From: Prevotella sp.
GTDB taxonomy: Bacteria; Bacteroidota; Bacteroidia; Bacteroidales; Bacteroidaceae
Reading direction: 5' to 3'
Length of the DNA: 64,000 nucleotides
Assembly: GCA_015060485.1 (NCBI GenBank)
Contig: SUYI01000005.1
Location: 62,001-126,000, forward strand
Shown: piece after piece, positions 24,809 to 33,095 of the stretch
Layout: each line of letters opens with the position of its first letter
Position numbering within the stretch: position 1 is the stretch's first letter
Notes under the pieces: model-generated
Told to the model about the DNA's origin: nothing
Databases searched by the model: none
What the model saw: the letters and a program-made list of their open reading frames with translations, nothing else
Position numbers and translations under genes: made by a program

Positions 24809-25514
24809 TTTGTATATTGTAATGCCTGCTTATAATGAGGAGGCAAATATTGAGAAAACTGTTTCAGAATGGCATCCTGTTGCTGTTAAGGTGAATGAAA
24901 TCATTAATTGTAAGTTGGTGATAGCCAATGATGGTAGTAAGGATAATACGCATGCAAAACTTTTAGAGTTGAAAAATCAGTATCCTCTTTTGGAACCTCT
25001 CGATAAAAGTAACTCAGGACATGGTGCAACAGTTCTTTTTTTGTATCGATATGCTATAGAACATGGAGCAGATTATATTTTTCAAACAGATAGTGATGGA
25101 CAGACAAACCCTGATGAGTTTTGGCAATTCTTTGAAAATCGAGATAAATATGACTTCCAAATAGGAAATAGAAATCATCGGGAAGATGGCGCATCAAGAG
25201 TTTTTGTAACAAAAACACTGCGTATAGTTGTTTGGCTCATGTTCCATGAATGGGTTATAGATGCAAATACGCCTTTTCGCCTCATGGCGGTTAATAGATT
25301 GAAACCGATTCTTGAAGTAATTCCTCAAGATTTTTTCCTTTGCAATGTTGCTATTTCTGCTATTGCTGTTAAATGGCACGAACGCTGTAAATGGTATCCA
25401 ATAACTTTTAAACCACGTCAAGGTGGGATAAACTCTATTAATATGAAGCGTATTTTTAAAATTGGAATGAAGGCCATAGGTGATTTTAGGCTAATCAATA
25501 ATAATCTGAAATGA
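24801..25514 (+). CDS. GT2 polyprenyl-phosphate glycosyltransferase (GtrB/Dpm-like)
   Basis: A 237-residue GT2 enzyme without clear membrane helices, similar to dolichol-phosphate-mannose synthases. It has YIVMPAYNEEANIEKTV, VIANDGSKDNT and FQTDSDGQTNPDEF, the last with the metal-binding D-x-D near residues 96-98. It likely makes undecaprenyl-phosphate-sugar on the inner face of the membrane for flipping by the GtrA-like protein. The bacterial GtrB has two C-terminal helices, which are missing here, so a partner may anchor it. It overlaps the next gene by 4 bases. Confidence 0.78.
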   Translation: MSSLYIVMPAYNEEANIEKTVSEWHPVAVKVNEIINCKLVIANDGSKDNTHAKLLELKNQYPLLEPLDKSNSGHGATVLFLYRYAIEHGADYIFQTDSDGQTNPDEFWQFFENRDKYDFQIGNRNHREDGASRVFVTKTLRIVVWLMFHEWVIDANTPFRLMAVNRLKPILEVIPQDFFLCNVAISAIAVKWHERCKWYPITFKPRQGGINSINMKRIFKIGMKAIGDFRLINNNLK

Positions 25515-26956
25515 TGAGATTGAGGACGTTTTTTCCTTATTTGTTGTTATTCGTAGCTTGCTTGGCTTTCGTTTCCATCTTTTCGTGGACCACTTCACCA
25601 ATATACGGAGGTCAATTTGAAGGAATAGACTCCGCTGTTTATAAATTGGTGGGAAAGTCTTGGGCTGAAGGGCTTCTCCCTTATGTGGACATTTGGGACC
25701 AAAAGGGCCCTTTAATTCATGCTGTTGATGCTTTAGGGTATAAATGTTTTGGGGCAGATATTGGCATTTTCTTTATTCAAATTGTTTCCTTATATATTAC
25801 GGCAATATTTTCTTTTAAATCATTAAAGTTATCTTATGCACAACTCCCGTCATTATTACTGACATTTTTTTTAGTTTTGTCGCTTTCAATTAATTATGAT
25901 GGCGGAAATCTTGTGGAAGAGTACCTGTTGCCTTTTATTTCTATTTCTTATTATTTCTTACTAAAATATACTATAAGCACAAATCCGAAATATTCACATT
26001 TGCTATACTTTTGTTTTTTTGTAGGTTTTTCTTTAGCGTTTAGTCTTTTTACCAGATTGACAAATGCATTGGGGGTATGTGCAAGTGAGTTTGTTATTTG
26101 TGTAGCTCTTTTATACCTCAAGAGTTATAAAATACTTATTTCCGGGATATTATCTACGCTTTTAGGTTTTATGATTATAGCGATACCTGTTATTTCCTAT
26201 TTTTATGGCAATAGTGCTTTAAGTGAAATGTGGTATGGGACTTTCGGATATAATTTGGAATATGCAGCAACCATGAACAGTAATGGAGACTCTGCCTATT
26301 ATTTTATAACAAGTTATTTGAATTGTTTTGTGTTAATAATAATAGCGTTATTGTTGTTTTATAAAAGAAAAGTATTTGAAGGCGTATTGTGGATGATGAC
26401 CGCTTTATTACCTTTAGTATGGTTTATAAAAGGGGCTGCTTTTTCACATTACGGAATGATAGTTTTTCAATATTTATGTATTTCTTTCGTATTGTTGAAT
26501 TATTATTTCAAAAACTGTAACAATAACAATCTGTTGATGAAAGCATCTGTAGGCATTATCGTCGTTTTTGTAACTTTTGGAGTTTGCGTGAGAGCATATT
26601 ATTCAAAGAATGTGTTTATTAACTCAGACAATCAGAAGCCTGAATCATATATAGAGAGAGTATGCAAGAAATATCATATAAATAAGAATTCTGTGATTCT
26701 ATATAATTATCCAGGACCAGAATACATAGAAAATAGTATTAAGCCAGGAATGAGATTCTTTTATCTTCATGATTTCTTAATGAGTCATGGCTCGTCTATT
26801 GAACCAAAGATGTTGAAGTCTTTTGCTGAGTCGAAAATAGATTGGGTAATCGCTAAGGAAGGTGTGAATAATAAAAGAATGAAGGAGTATATTGATAAGT
26901 ATTACTCTGTAGTAGAGAATGAGGCTAATGTGATAGTATATAAACTAAATAAATAG
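25511..26956 (+). CDS. GT-C fold membrane glycosyltransferase
   Basis: A 481-residue protein with about ten or more hydrophobic helices. The first external loop has EGIDSAVYKLVGKSWAEG and YVDIWDQKGPL, the acidic pattern seen in polyprenyl-phosphate-dependent GT-C enzymes (PMT/ArnT-like). The C-terminal about 100 residues form a soluble periplasmic domain. In a Gtr cassette it would transfer the flipped sugar to the polysaccharide or another acceptor outside. It overlaps the gene before it by 4 bases; glf follows after 5 bases. The acceptor is unknown. Confidence 0.75.
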   Translation: MMRLRTFFPYLLLFVACLAFVSIFSWTTSPIYGGQFEGIDSAVYKLVGKSWAEGLLPYVDIWDQKGPLIHAVDALGYKCFGADIGIFFIQIVSLYITAIFSFKSLKLSYAQLPSLLLTFFLVLSLSINYDGGNLVEEYLLPFISISYYFLLKYTISTNPKYSHLLYFCFFVGFSLAFSLFTRLTNALGVCASEFVICVALLYLKSYKILISGILSTLLGFMIIAIPVISYFYGNSALSEMWYGTFGYNLEYAATMNSNGDSAYYFITSYLNCFVLIIIALLLFYKRKVFEGVLWMMTALLPLVWFIKGAAFSHYGMIVFQYLCISFVLLNYYFKNCNNNNLLMKASVGIIVVFVTFGVCVRAYYSKNVFINSDNQKPESYIERVCKKYHINKNSVILYNYPGPEYIENSIKPGMRFFYLHDFLMSHGSSIEPKMLKSFAESKIDWVIAKEGVNNKRMKEYIDKYYSVVENEANVIVYKLNK

Positions 26957-26961
26957 TGGTC

Positions 26962-28083
26962 ATGTACGATTATATTATAGTAGGTTCAGGATTATTTGGT
27001 TGTACTTTTGCTTATATGGCAAAACAAATGGGCAAAAAGTGTATTATCATTGAGAAACGCTCACATTTAGGTGGAAATACATATTGCAAAGATGTGAATG
27101 GTATTCATGTACATCAATATGGGGCTCATATTTTTCATACATCAAACAAAAAAGTGTGGGATTTTGTTAATTCCTTCGTAGAGTTCAATCGCTATACGAA
27201 CTCACCGATTGCTAATTACAAAGGTCAATTGTATAATCTGCCGTTCAATATGAACACCTTCTACCAAATGTGGGGTGTTAAAACACCGGAAGAAGCACAG
27301 CGTATTATTTCAGAGCAACGGACTGAAGCAGAATATGCGATGAAAATAGCAGGTGTTGAATTACCTCGTAACCTTGAGGAACAGGCTCTTTTGCTAATAG
27401 GTCGGGATATTTATGACAAATTGATTAAAGAGTATACAGAGAAACAATGGGGTCGAAAATGTACAGAATTGCCAGCTTTTATTATCAGACGTTTACCAGT
27501 AAGATTTGTGTATGATAATAATTATTTCAATGATAAGTATCAAGGAATTCCTATAGGTGGATACAATCAATTGATTAATGGACTTATAGATGGGGTGGAA
27601 GCGATAACAGACACAGATTTCTTTGCAGATCGTAGTTATTGGGAACGAAATGCGAATCAGATAGTATATACAGGAAAACTTGATGAATATTTTGAGTATG
27701 ATTTGGGCAAACTTAACTATCGCACAGTCCGTTTTGAACATGAGATGCTTGGCGTACCTAATTTTCAGGGAAATGCGGTCGTTAATTACACATCTGCAGA
27801 CGTACCATGGACAAGAATCATTGAACATAAACATTTTGAATTATTTGGTGATGAAGTGAGCCGTATTCCTCATACTGTAATATCTCGTGAATATTCATCA
27901 GAATGGAAAGATGGAATGGAACCATATTATCCTATTAACGATGATACGAATAACAGTCTGGCAGAACAATATCGGAAAAAAGCCCTCCAAGAGCAGAATG
28001 TATTATTTGGAGGCCGCCTTGCGGAATATAAATATTATGATATGGCTCCAGTTATAGAGAAAACTCTTCAACTTGAAATATGA
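26962..28083 (+). CDS. glf: UDP-galactopyranose mutase
   Basis: A 373-residue flavoenzyme that converts UDP-galactopyranose to UDP-galactofuranose. The FAD-binding motif is visible as IIVGSGLFGCTFA near residues 4-16, followed by IIEKRSHLGGNTY. HQYGAHIFHTSNKKVWDF is the characteristic mutase stretch. The C-terminal part has GGRLAEYKYYDM. Start at 26962 (ATG) is better than the GTG at 26956, which overlaps the previous stop. It follows a Gtr-type cassette, so galactofuranose is a probable component of the surface glycan. Confidence 0.92.
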   Translation: MYDYIIVGSGLFGCTFAYMAKQMGKKCIIIEKRSHLGGNTYCKDVNGIHVHQYGAHIFHTSNKKVWDFVNSFVEFNRYTNSPIANYKGQLYNLPFNMNTFYQMWGVKTPEEAQRIISEQRTEAEYAMKIAGVELPRNLEEQALLLIGRDIYDKLIKEYTEKQWGRKCTELPAFIIRRLPVRFVYDNNYFNDKYQGIPIGGYNQLINGLIDGVEAITDTDFFADRSYWERNANQIVYTGKLDEYFEYDLGKLNYRTVRFEHEMLGVPNFQGNAVVNYTSADVPWTRIIEHKHFELFGDEVSRIPHTVISREYSSEWKDGMEPYYPINDDTNNSLAEQYRKKALQEQNVLFGGRLAEYKYYDMAPVIEKTLQLEI

Positions 28084-28144
28084 GTTGATATGGGGGACTT
28101 TATTTTTTTTTGTGTTTTTATATTAGAATTCAGTAAAAAAAGAG

Positions 28145-28152
28145 TATCTTTG
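28145..28152 (+). promoter_or_regulatory. -7 element (TATCTTTG) before fkbH
   Basis: A perfect TAnnTTTG box 41 bases before the ATG at 28194. No well-placed TTTG lies 20 bp upstream, so only half of the promoter is supported. It would serve the cassette 28194-34883. Confidence 0.55.
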
Positions 28153-28193
28153 CACTATCAATGGCATAGAGTATTGAGTTAAAATAATGAAAG

Positions 28194-29933
28194 ATGTTTC
28201 AATTTAAGGAATTAAAGAAGAACCTGAATAAAAATACATCAGGACTGACCTCATTGAAAATGGCGTTAGTCGGTGATACTGCCACCCAATTCTTAGCTAC
28301 TGCCATTCGAGGCATGGGTGTAGAACGTGGCTACGACATTGATCTCTTCGAGGCCGAGTACAATCAGGTGGAACGCCAATTCATGGATCCTACCAGCGAT
28401 ATGTACCAGTTTGATGCAGAATTCATTGTGGTGTTCCAGAGTACCCATAAACTGGGTGAGCATCATAGTATCTTGTCACAAGAACAGCAGCCCCTGCTTG
28501 CTGAGGAACGTCTACAGTTTGTCACTAGCATCTGCACCAATCCCGCTCTAACTGGTAAGAAGGTTGTCTATTTTAACTATCCAGAGATTGAGGATACAGT
28601 GTTTGGCAGTTATGCCAACAAAGTGGAAAGCAGTTTCACCTTTCAGGTGCGCAAACTGAATTACGAACTGATGCGACTCTCACAGCAGTTTCCGAATCTG
28701 TTCATTTGTGATATTGCCGGCCTGCAGAACAAGTTGGGACGCAACATCATGTTTGCGGCCAACATCTATACCAGTACTGAAATGGTGCTGAGCATGGATG
28801 CATTGCCGTATGTGGCTAGCCGTGTGATGGACATAGTGTCTGCTTTGAAAGGACAATTCAAGAAATGCCTCATCTTAGACCTTGACAACACCATTTGGGG
28901 TGGTGTGATAGGTGATGATGGATTGGAAGGCATTCAACTAGGGCACGGACTGGGCATTGGCAAGGCTTTTACCGAGTTCCAGATGTGGGTGAAGAAGCTT
29001 AAGCAGCGGGGCATCATCATATGTGTGGCATCCAAGAACAACGCAGAAACCGCCAAGGAGCCCTTTGAGAAACATCCGGACATGGTGCTCAAACTGGAAG
29101 ACATAGCCGTGTTCCAAGCCAACTGGGAAACCAAGGTGGATAATATCCGCACCATCCAGCAAATTTTGAACATCGGCTTTGACAGCATGGTGTTCCTGGA
29201 TGACAACCCGTTTGAGCGTAATATGGTGCGTGACAACATTCCCGGCATCATCGTTCCTGAGCTGCCCGAAGACCCAGCAGAGTACTTGGAGTATCTGTAC
29301 TCGCTAAATCTCTTTGAGACGGCCAGTTACAGTAATCTGGATAAAGACCGTACCAAGCAGTATCAGGTGGAGGCACAACGTGTGTCTCTGAGCAAGTCCT
29401 TCACCAATGAGGCTGACTTTTTGAAATCCCTCAGTATGGTATCTGTGGTGAGCGGCTTCACTAAGTTCAACATCCCCCGTGTAGCGCAGCTCAGCCAGCG
29501 CAGCAACCAGTTCAACCTGCGTACCGTCCGCTATACCGATGCCGATATTGAGGCACTGGCCAATGACCCTAGTGTGATTGACCTGAGTTTCACTTTGGAG
29601 GATAAGTTTGGTGACAACGGCTTGATAGCTGTAGTTATCATGAAACCTATCAATAAGGATACCCTCTTTGTGGACACTTGGTTCATGAGTTGCCGCGTGC
29701 TGAAACGCGGGATGGAGAACTTTACCCTGAACACCATGGTGGAGAAAGCCAAATCTACTGGTTATAAGAAGATAATTGGTGAGTATCTGCCAACATCTAA
29801 GAACAAGATGGTTGAAAATCACTATATATGCCTTGGCTTTACAAAGATAGAAAACTCTGCAACGGCTCAATTTGAAATAAATATAGTTACTTATCAGCCC
29901 CGAGAATGTTATATTGAAACAAAAACGATATGA
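28194..29933 (+). CDS. FkbH-like HAD/GNAT protein
   Basis: A 579-residue protein of the FkbH family. It has an N-terminal SGNH-like region, a HAD phosphatase domain with LILDLDNTIWGGVIGDDG near residues 223-240, then VFLDDNPFERNMVRD, and a C-terminal GNAT-like domain. FkbH-type enzymes convert 1,3-bisphosphoglycerate to glyceryl groups on an acyl carrier protein. A carrier protein gene and an MBOAT gene follow closely, which suggests glyceryl or a derived acyl group as donor. It is more GC-rich than the genes around it. The VOC gene starts in its stop codon (ATGA). Confidence 0.85.
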   Translation: MFQFKELKKNLNKNTSGLTSLKMALVGDTATQFLATAIRGMGVERGYDIDLFEAEYNQVERQFMDPTSDMYQFDAEFIVVFQSTHKLGEHHSILSQEQQPLLAEERLQFVTSICTNPALTGKKVVYFNYPEIEDTVFGSYANKVESSFTFQVRKLNYELMRLSQQFPNLFICDIAGLQNKLGRNIMFAANIYTSTEMVLSMDALPYVASRVMDIVSALKGQFKKCLILDLDNTIWGGVIGDDGLEGIQLGHGLGIGKAFTEFQMWVKKLKQRGIIICVASKNNAETAKEPFEKHPDMVLKLEDIAVFQANWETKVDNIRTIQQILNIGFDSMVFLDDNPFERNMVRDNIPGIIVPELPEDPAEYLEYLYSLNLFETASYSNLDKDRTKQYQVEAQRVSLSKSFTNEADFLKSLSMVSVVSGFTKFNIPRVAQLSQRSNQFNLRTVRYTDADIEALANDPSVIDLSFTLEDKFGDNGLIAVVIMKPINKDTLFVDTWFMSCRVLKRGMENFTLNTMVEKAKSTGYKKIIGEYLPTSKNKMVENHYICLGFTKIENSATAQFEINIVTYQPRECYIETKTI

Positions 29934-30328
29934 ATTACAAGATAAATCATATAGGATATTTGACAGGCAGTATACCTGAAACAGCCAAAGCTTTTGAAGT
30001 TCTTGGATATATTGCTGGCGCAACCATTCATGACGATAATCAGCAGACAAGAATCTGTTTTCTTCACAAAGAGGGTGAGACCAATATAGAATTAGTTGAA
30101 CCCTATGAGGAGAACAAGACGATGCAGAAGATGCTTGCTAAAAGAGGAGTAACTCCTTATCATGTATGTTACGAAGTAGAAAATATTGATGCAGAATATG
30201 ATAGGATGATTGTAAATAATTGGACTGCGCTGTTTAAGCCGGTACAAGCTCCTGCATTCGGTCATCGTAAAATTTGTTACTTTTGGAATCGCGAAATAGG
30301 TTTTATAGAATTAGTAAACAAATATTAA
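29930..30328 (+). CDS. VOC-superfamily protein (epimerase/glyoxalase-like)
   Basis: A 132-residue single-domain vicinal-oxygen-chelate protein, resembling methylmalonyl-CoA epimerase. Candidate metal ligands are His in KINHIGYL near residue 7, Glu in NIELVEPYE, His in PYHVCYEV and Glu near the C-terminus in IGFIELV. It overlaps fkbH by 4 bases and is followed by an acyl carrier protein after 12 bases. A role in epimerising or otherwise modifying the acyl thioester on the carrier protein is an inference from its position. No activity is shown by sequence alone. Confidence 0.75.
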   Translation: MNYKINHIGYLTGSIPETAKAFEVLGYIAGATIHDDNQQTRICFLHKEGETNIELVEPYEENKTMQKMLAKRGVTPYHVCYEVENIDAEYDRMIVNNWTALFKPVQAPAFGHRKICYFWNREIGFIELVNKY

Positions 30329-30340
30329 TTATAAGGAATT

Positions 30341-30583
30341 ATGGAAAGAAAAGAGATTTTTGAGAAGTTGAATGAGATCTTCATTGACGTTTTAGACTTA
30401 GATGAGTGTGAGTTGACTGATGAGAGTTCTGCAAACGACATTGAAGAATGGGACTCTTTGAGCCATATTCAACTGATTGTAGCTATTGAGAAAGCGTTTA
30501 AGATAAAATTCACCTCTTTAGAGATTATGAGGTGGAAGAATGTCGGTGAGATGGTGGACTCTATCTCAGAGAAGATAATGTAG
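30341..30583 (+). CDS. Acyl carrier protein
   Basis: An 80-residue phosphopantetheine-binding carrier protein. EEWDSLSHIQLI carries the Asp-Ser-Leu motif, with Ser39 as the site for phosphopantetheine. It is acidic and helical, as usual for carrier proteins. It lies between the VOC gene and an MBOAT gene, so it probably carries the group loaded by the FkbH-like protein and gives it to the MBOAT. This is analogous to DltC in D-alanylation. It is not next to fatty-acid synthesis genes, so a dedicated role is likely. Confidence 0.88.
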   Translation: MERKEIFEKLNEIFIDVLDLDECELTDESSANDIEEWDSLSHIQLIVAIEKAFKIKFTSLEIMRWKNVGEMVDSISEKIM

Positions 30584-30587
30584 CAAG

Positions 30588-32075
30588 ATGGTTGTAAACT
30601 CCTTTAATTTTCTGCTGTTCTTTGTAGTGGTCTTTGTCATCTACTACATACCTGTCATCAGAAACAATCCGAAACTCCAGAATACTTGGATATTCTTAGC
30701 GAGTTATTTCTTCTATGGCTTTGCAGACTGGAAGATGATTCCTCTTTTGTTAGGGGCAACAATCGTGTTCTATGGAATCGGAATCTGGCTGAAAGCAGAA
30801 ATGGATAAGGGACATGCCAAGAATGCCTCCCATATTACAACACTGGGGGCTGTTTTGGGTGTGGGTATCCTTTTGTACTTTAAGTATTTAAATTTTTTTG
30901 CGGAGTCGTTTGCTGTATTTATAAATGCCATAGGTCTTAAAGTTTCATGGACAACACTGAACATAGTACTACCTATAGGAGTTAGCTTTTTTACGTTTAA
31001 GCTCATCAGTTATGTTATTGAGGTTCATCGTGAACATATCCAGCCAAGCAGAGACTTTATAGAATTTGGCACATACGTTGCTTTTTTCCCTACGATTCTT
31101 TCTGGCCCCATCGACAGGCCTAATGTCTTTATTCCACAGATAGCTGTCAGCCGTGTCTTTAATTATGAGTTGGCTGTCGATGGATGCAGGCAGATCCTTT
31201 GGGGTATGTTTACAAAAATGTGTATTGCTGACAATTTAGCATCAATAACAGATAGTGTCTGGGCCAATATTGACCAATTCTCCTCATCAACCCTCCTTTG
31301 GGTAGTCATCTTGTATCCGATTCAGATGTATGCAGATTTTGATGGCTATTCTAATATGGCTATTGGTGTTGGTAAGGTGTTAGGGATTAATATCACTCGC
31401 AATTTCAACCATCCTTTTCTGGCTCGTAATATAGCTGAGTATTGGAGAAATTGGCATATTTCCTTGACAGGTTGGCTTACTGATTATGTTTTCTCGCCAT
31501 TGAGTATCGCTTTTAGGAATTGGGGGAATCTTGGTATTATTTTAGCAATTGTCATTAACTTCCTTCTCATCGGCTTGTGGCATGGATCTAATTGGACCTT
31601 TGCCTTGTTTGGACTTTATCATGGATTGCTCTATATCCCTCTAATCCTTTCAGGTTCATTTGGGAAAAAGAAGAAATTGAAATCAGGGAAATATGGCCTT
31701 CCTCAAGGACGTGATGTGTTAAAAATGTTGATGACATTTATTCTGGTCTCTTTAGGATTAATTATATTTAAGTCTTCATCCGTCAGTGATGCATCAAGCT
31801 ATATCTATCGTCTGTTTGATACAACCGTATTTGACCTTTCTAAAGGTTATTCAGAACTTTTCAGTTTAGGCATACATATATACGTTCTATTATTTGTCTT
31901 ACTATTGATAATCACTGAGTGGACGTGCAGGAAACATCAGTATAATCTTGAAATAACGAGTGGCACCATCCTTTCTAAGAGCAAATTTCTGAGATGGGCA
32001 TTGTATATTTCCCTGCTTGTTGTAACATTTCTCTGTAAAGGAGTTGAAGCAAAGTTTATATATTTCCAGTTTTAA
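30588..32075 (+). CDS. MBOAT family O-acyltransferase (DltB/AlgI-like)
   Basis: A 495-residue multi-pass membrane-bound O-acyltransferase. The C-terminal half has GLWHGSNWTFALFGLYHGLL near residues 328-347, which contains the conserved His pair of the family. Earlier VFFVIYYIPV and SYFFYGFADWK are the common AlgI/DltB start. It probably moves an acyl group from the carrier protein across or to the outer side of the membrane. It is 4 bases from the carrier protein gene and followed by an SGNH-like gene, the order of DltC-DltB-DltD. Confidence 0.88.
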   Translation: MVVNSFNFLLFFVVVFVIYYIPVIRNNPKLQNTWIFLASYFFYGFADWKMIPLLLGATIVFYGIGIWLKAEMDKGHAKNASHITTLGAVLGVGILLYFKYLNFFAESFAVFINAIGLKVSWTTLNIVLPIGVSFFTFKLISYVIEVHREHIQPSRDFIEFGTYVAFFPTILSGPIDRPNVFIPQIAVSRVFNYELAVDGCRQILWGMFTKMCIADNLASITDSVWANIDQFSSSTLLWVVILYPIQMYADFDGYSNMAIGVGKVLGINITRNFNHPFLARNIAEYWRNWHISLTGWLTDYVFSPLSIAFRNWGNLGIILAIVINFLLIGLWHGSNWTFALFGLYHGLLYIPLILSGSFGKKKKLKSGKYGLPQGRDVLKMLMTFILVSLGLIIFKSSSVSDASSYIYRLFDTTVFDLSKGYSELFSLGIHIYVLLFVLLLIITEWTCRKHQYNLEITSGTILSKSKFLRWALYISLLVVTFLCKGVEAKFIYFQF

Positions 32076-32084
32076 TATCATTCA

Positions 32085-33068
32085 ATGAAAAAATTTTTTC
32101 TAAATATTATTGCAGTATCAGTCCTTGTTATGCTGGTTTTCTTTCTGCTGCTTATATGCTTGCCCATGGATAAGGAGGATTTTCTGTACGAATATAACAA
32201 GAAAGTTGAACTCATCAAAGATACGCCAAGTCCCCGCTTGATACTAATGGGGGCAAGTACGCTTGCGTTTGGTATAGACTCGAAACAGATATCAGATTCT
32301 TTAGGAATAAACGTCATCAATATGGGGTTGCATGCAGGAATAGGTGCCCGCTATTATTTAGATGATTACTTGCAATTTATCAGGAAAGATGACATTGTTT
32401 TAATAAGTCCATCCTATTATGCTGATTTCCTTCATAGTGGCAATGGGCTTCAAGAAACTATGCCAGATTTAATGGTTGCAACGAACTGGCGGAATGTCGG
32501 CAAATTGAATTATGAACAAATATGGCAGCTCATAAAAGGCACTCCATTTTATTGTTTGAGGTGTTTAATGAAATTGCGCAGGCCACCTGAGAAAAAATTT
32601 GATCCCTCACAGGAATATACAGAATTCCGCTATCTTGCAAGTGGTTTTAATGAGTATGGCGATGAAATGAGCCATTGGGTCATTCCACCTTATCGTGTTA
32701 ATCCCCCTAAGGAACCCAAGGAAGTTGTCAAAAACGACGAAAAGGTAGACGAATCATTTATTGTCTATTTGAAAAAGTCCATTGAGTGCTATCGCAACAA
32801 GGGCGCGATAGTATTGATAATGCCAGAATTAAGCTCTCATGACAATTATGTGGAATATGATCCCATTCGAATAGAGCAGTTAATGAAGAAATATGGATTA
32901 TGTTTCTTTACTAGTCCAAAGAATTTGGAATTTCACGATTCGTGCAGTTATATAAAATGGGGAGCTTCCCATTTTAATCGTGAAGGCGTGACTCAAGCCT
33001 CAGACAGGATCGTTGCATTGTTGCAATCTCAAAAATCCCTGAAACGTATATTTAAGAGCAGTAAATAG
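32085..33068 (+). CDS. SGNH-like membrane-anchored protein, DltD-like role
   Basis: A 327-residue protein with one N-terminal helix (residues 4-24) and a soluble domain outside. ILMGASTLAFGI near residues 53-64 looks like an SGNH block I variant, with Gly-Ala-Ser-Thr. WGASHFNREGVTQAS near the end resembles the Asp/His block with a His. It is likely the partner of the preceding MBOAT, completing acyl transfer to the glycan, as with DltD or AlgX/AlgJ. The serine context differs from classical GDSL. No specific family name can be given. Confidence 0.6.
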   Translation: MKKFFLNIIAVSVLVMLVFFLLLICLPMDKEDFLYEYNKKVELIKDTPSPRLILMGASTLAFGIDSKQISDSLGINVINMGLHAGIGARYYLDDYLQFIRKDDIVLISPSYYADFLHSGNGLQETMPDLMVATNWRNVGKLNYEQIWQLIKGTPFYCLRCLMKLRRPPEKKFDPSQEYTEFRYLASGFNEYGDEMSHWVIPPYRVNPPKEPKEVVKNDEKVDESFIVYLKKSIECYRNKGAIVLIMPELSSHDNYVEYDPIRIEQLMKKYGLCFFTSPKNLEFHDSCSYIKWGASHFNREGVTQASDRIVALLQSQKSLKRIFKSSK

Positions 33069-33095
33069 ACAAGTTCAAAGAAATCAGATATCCTC

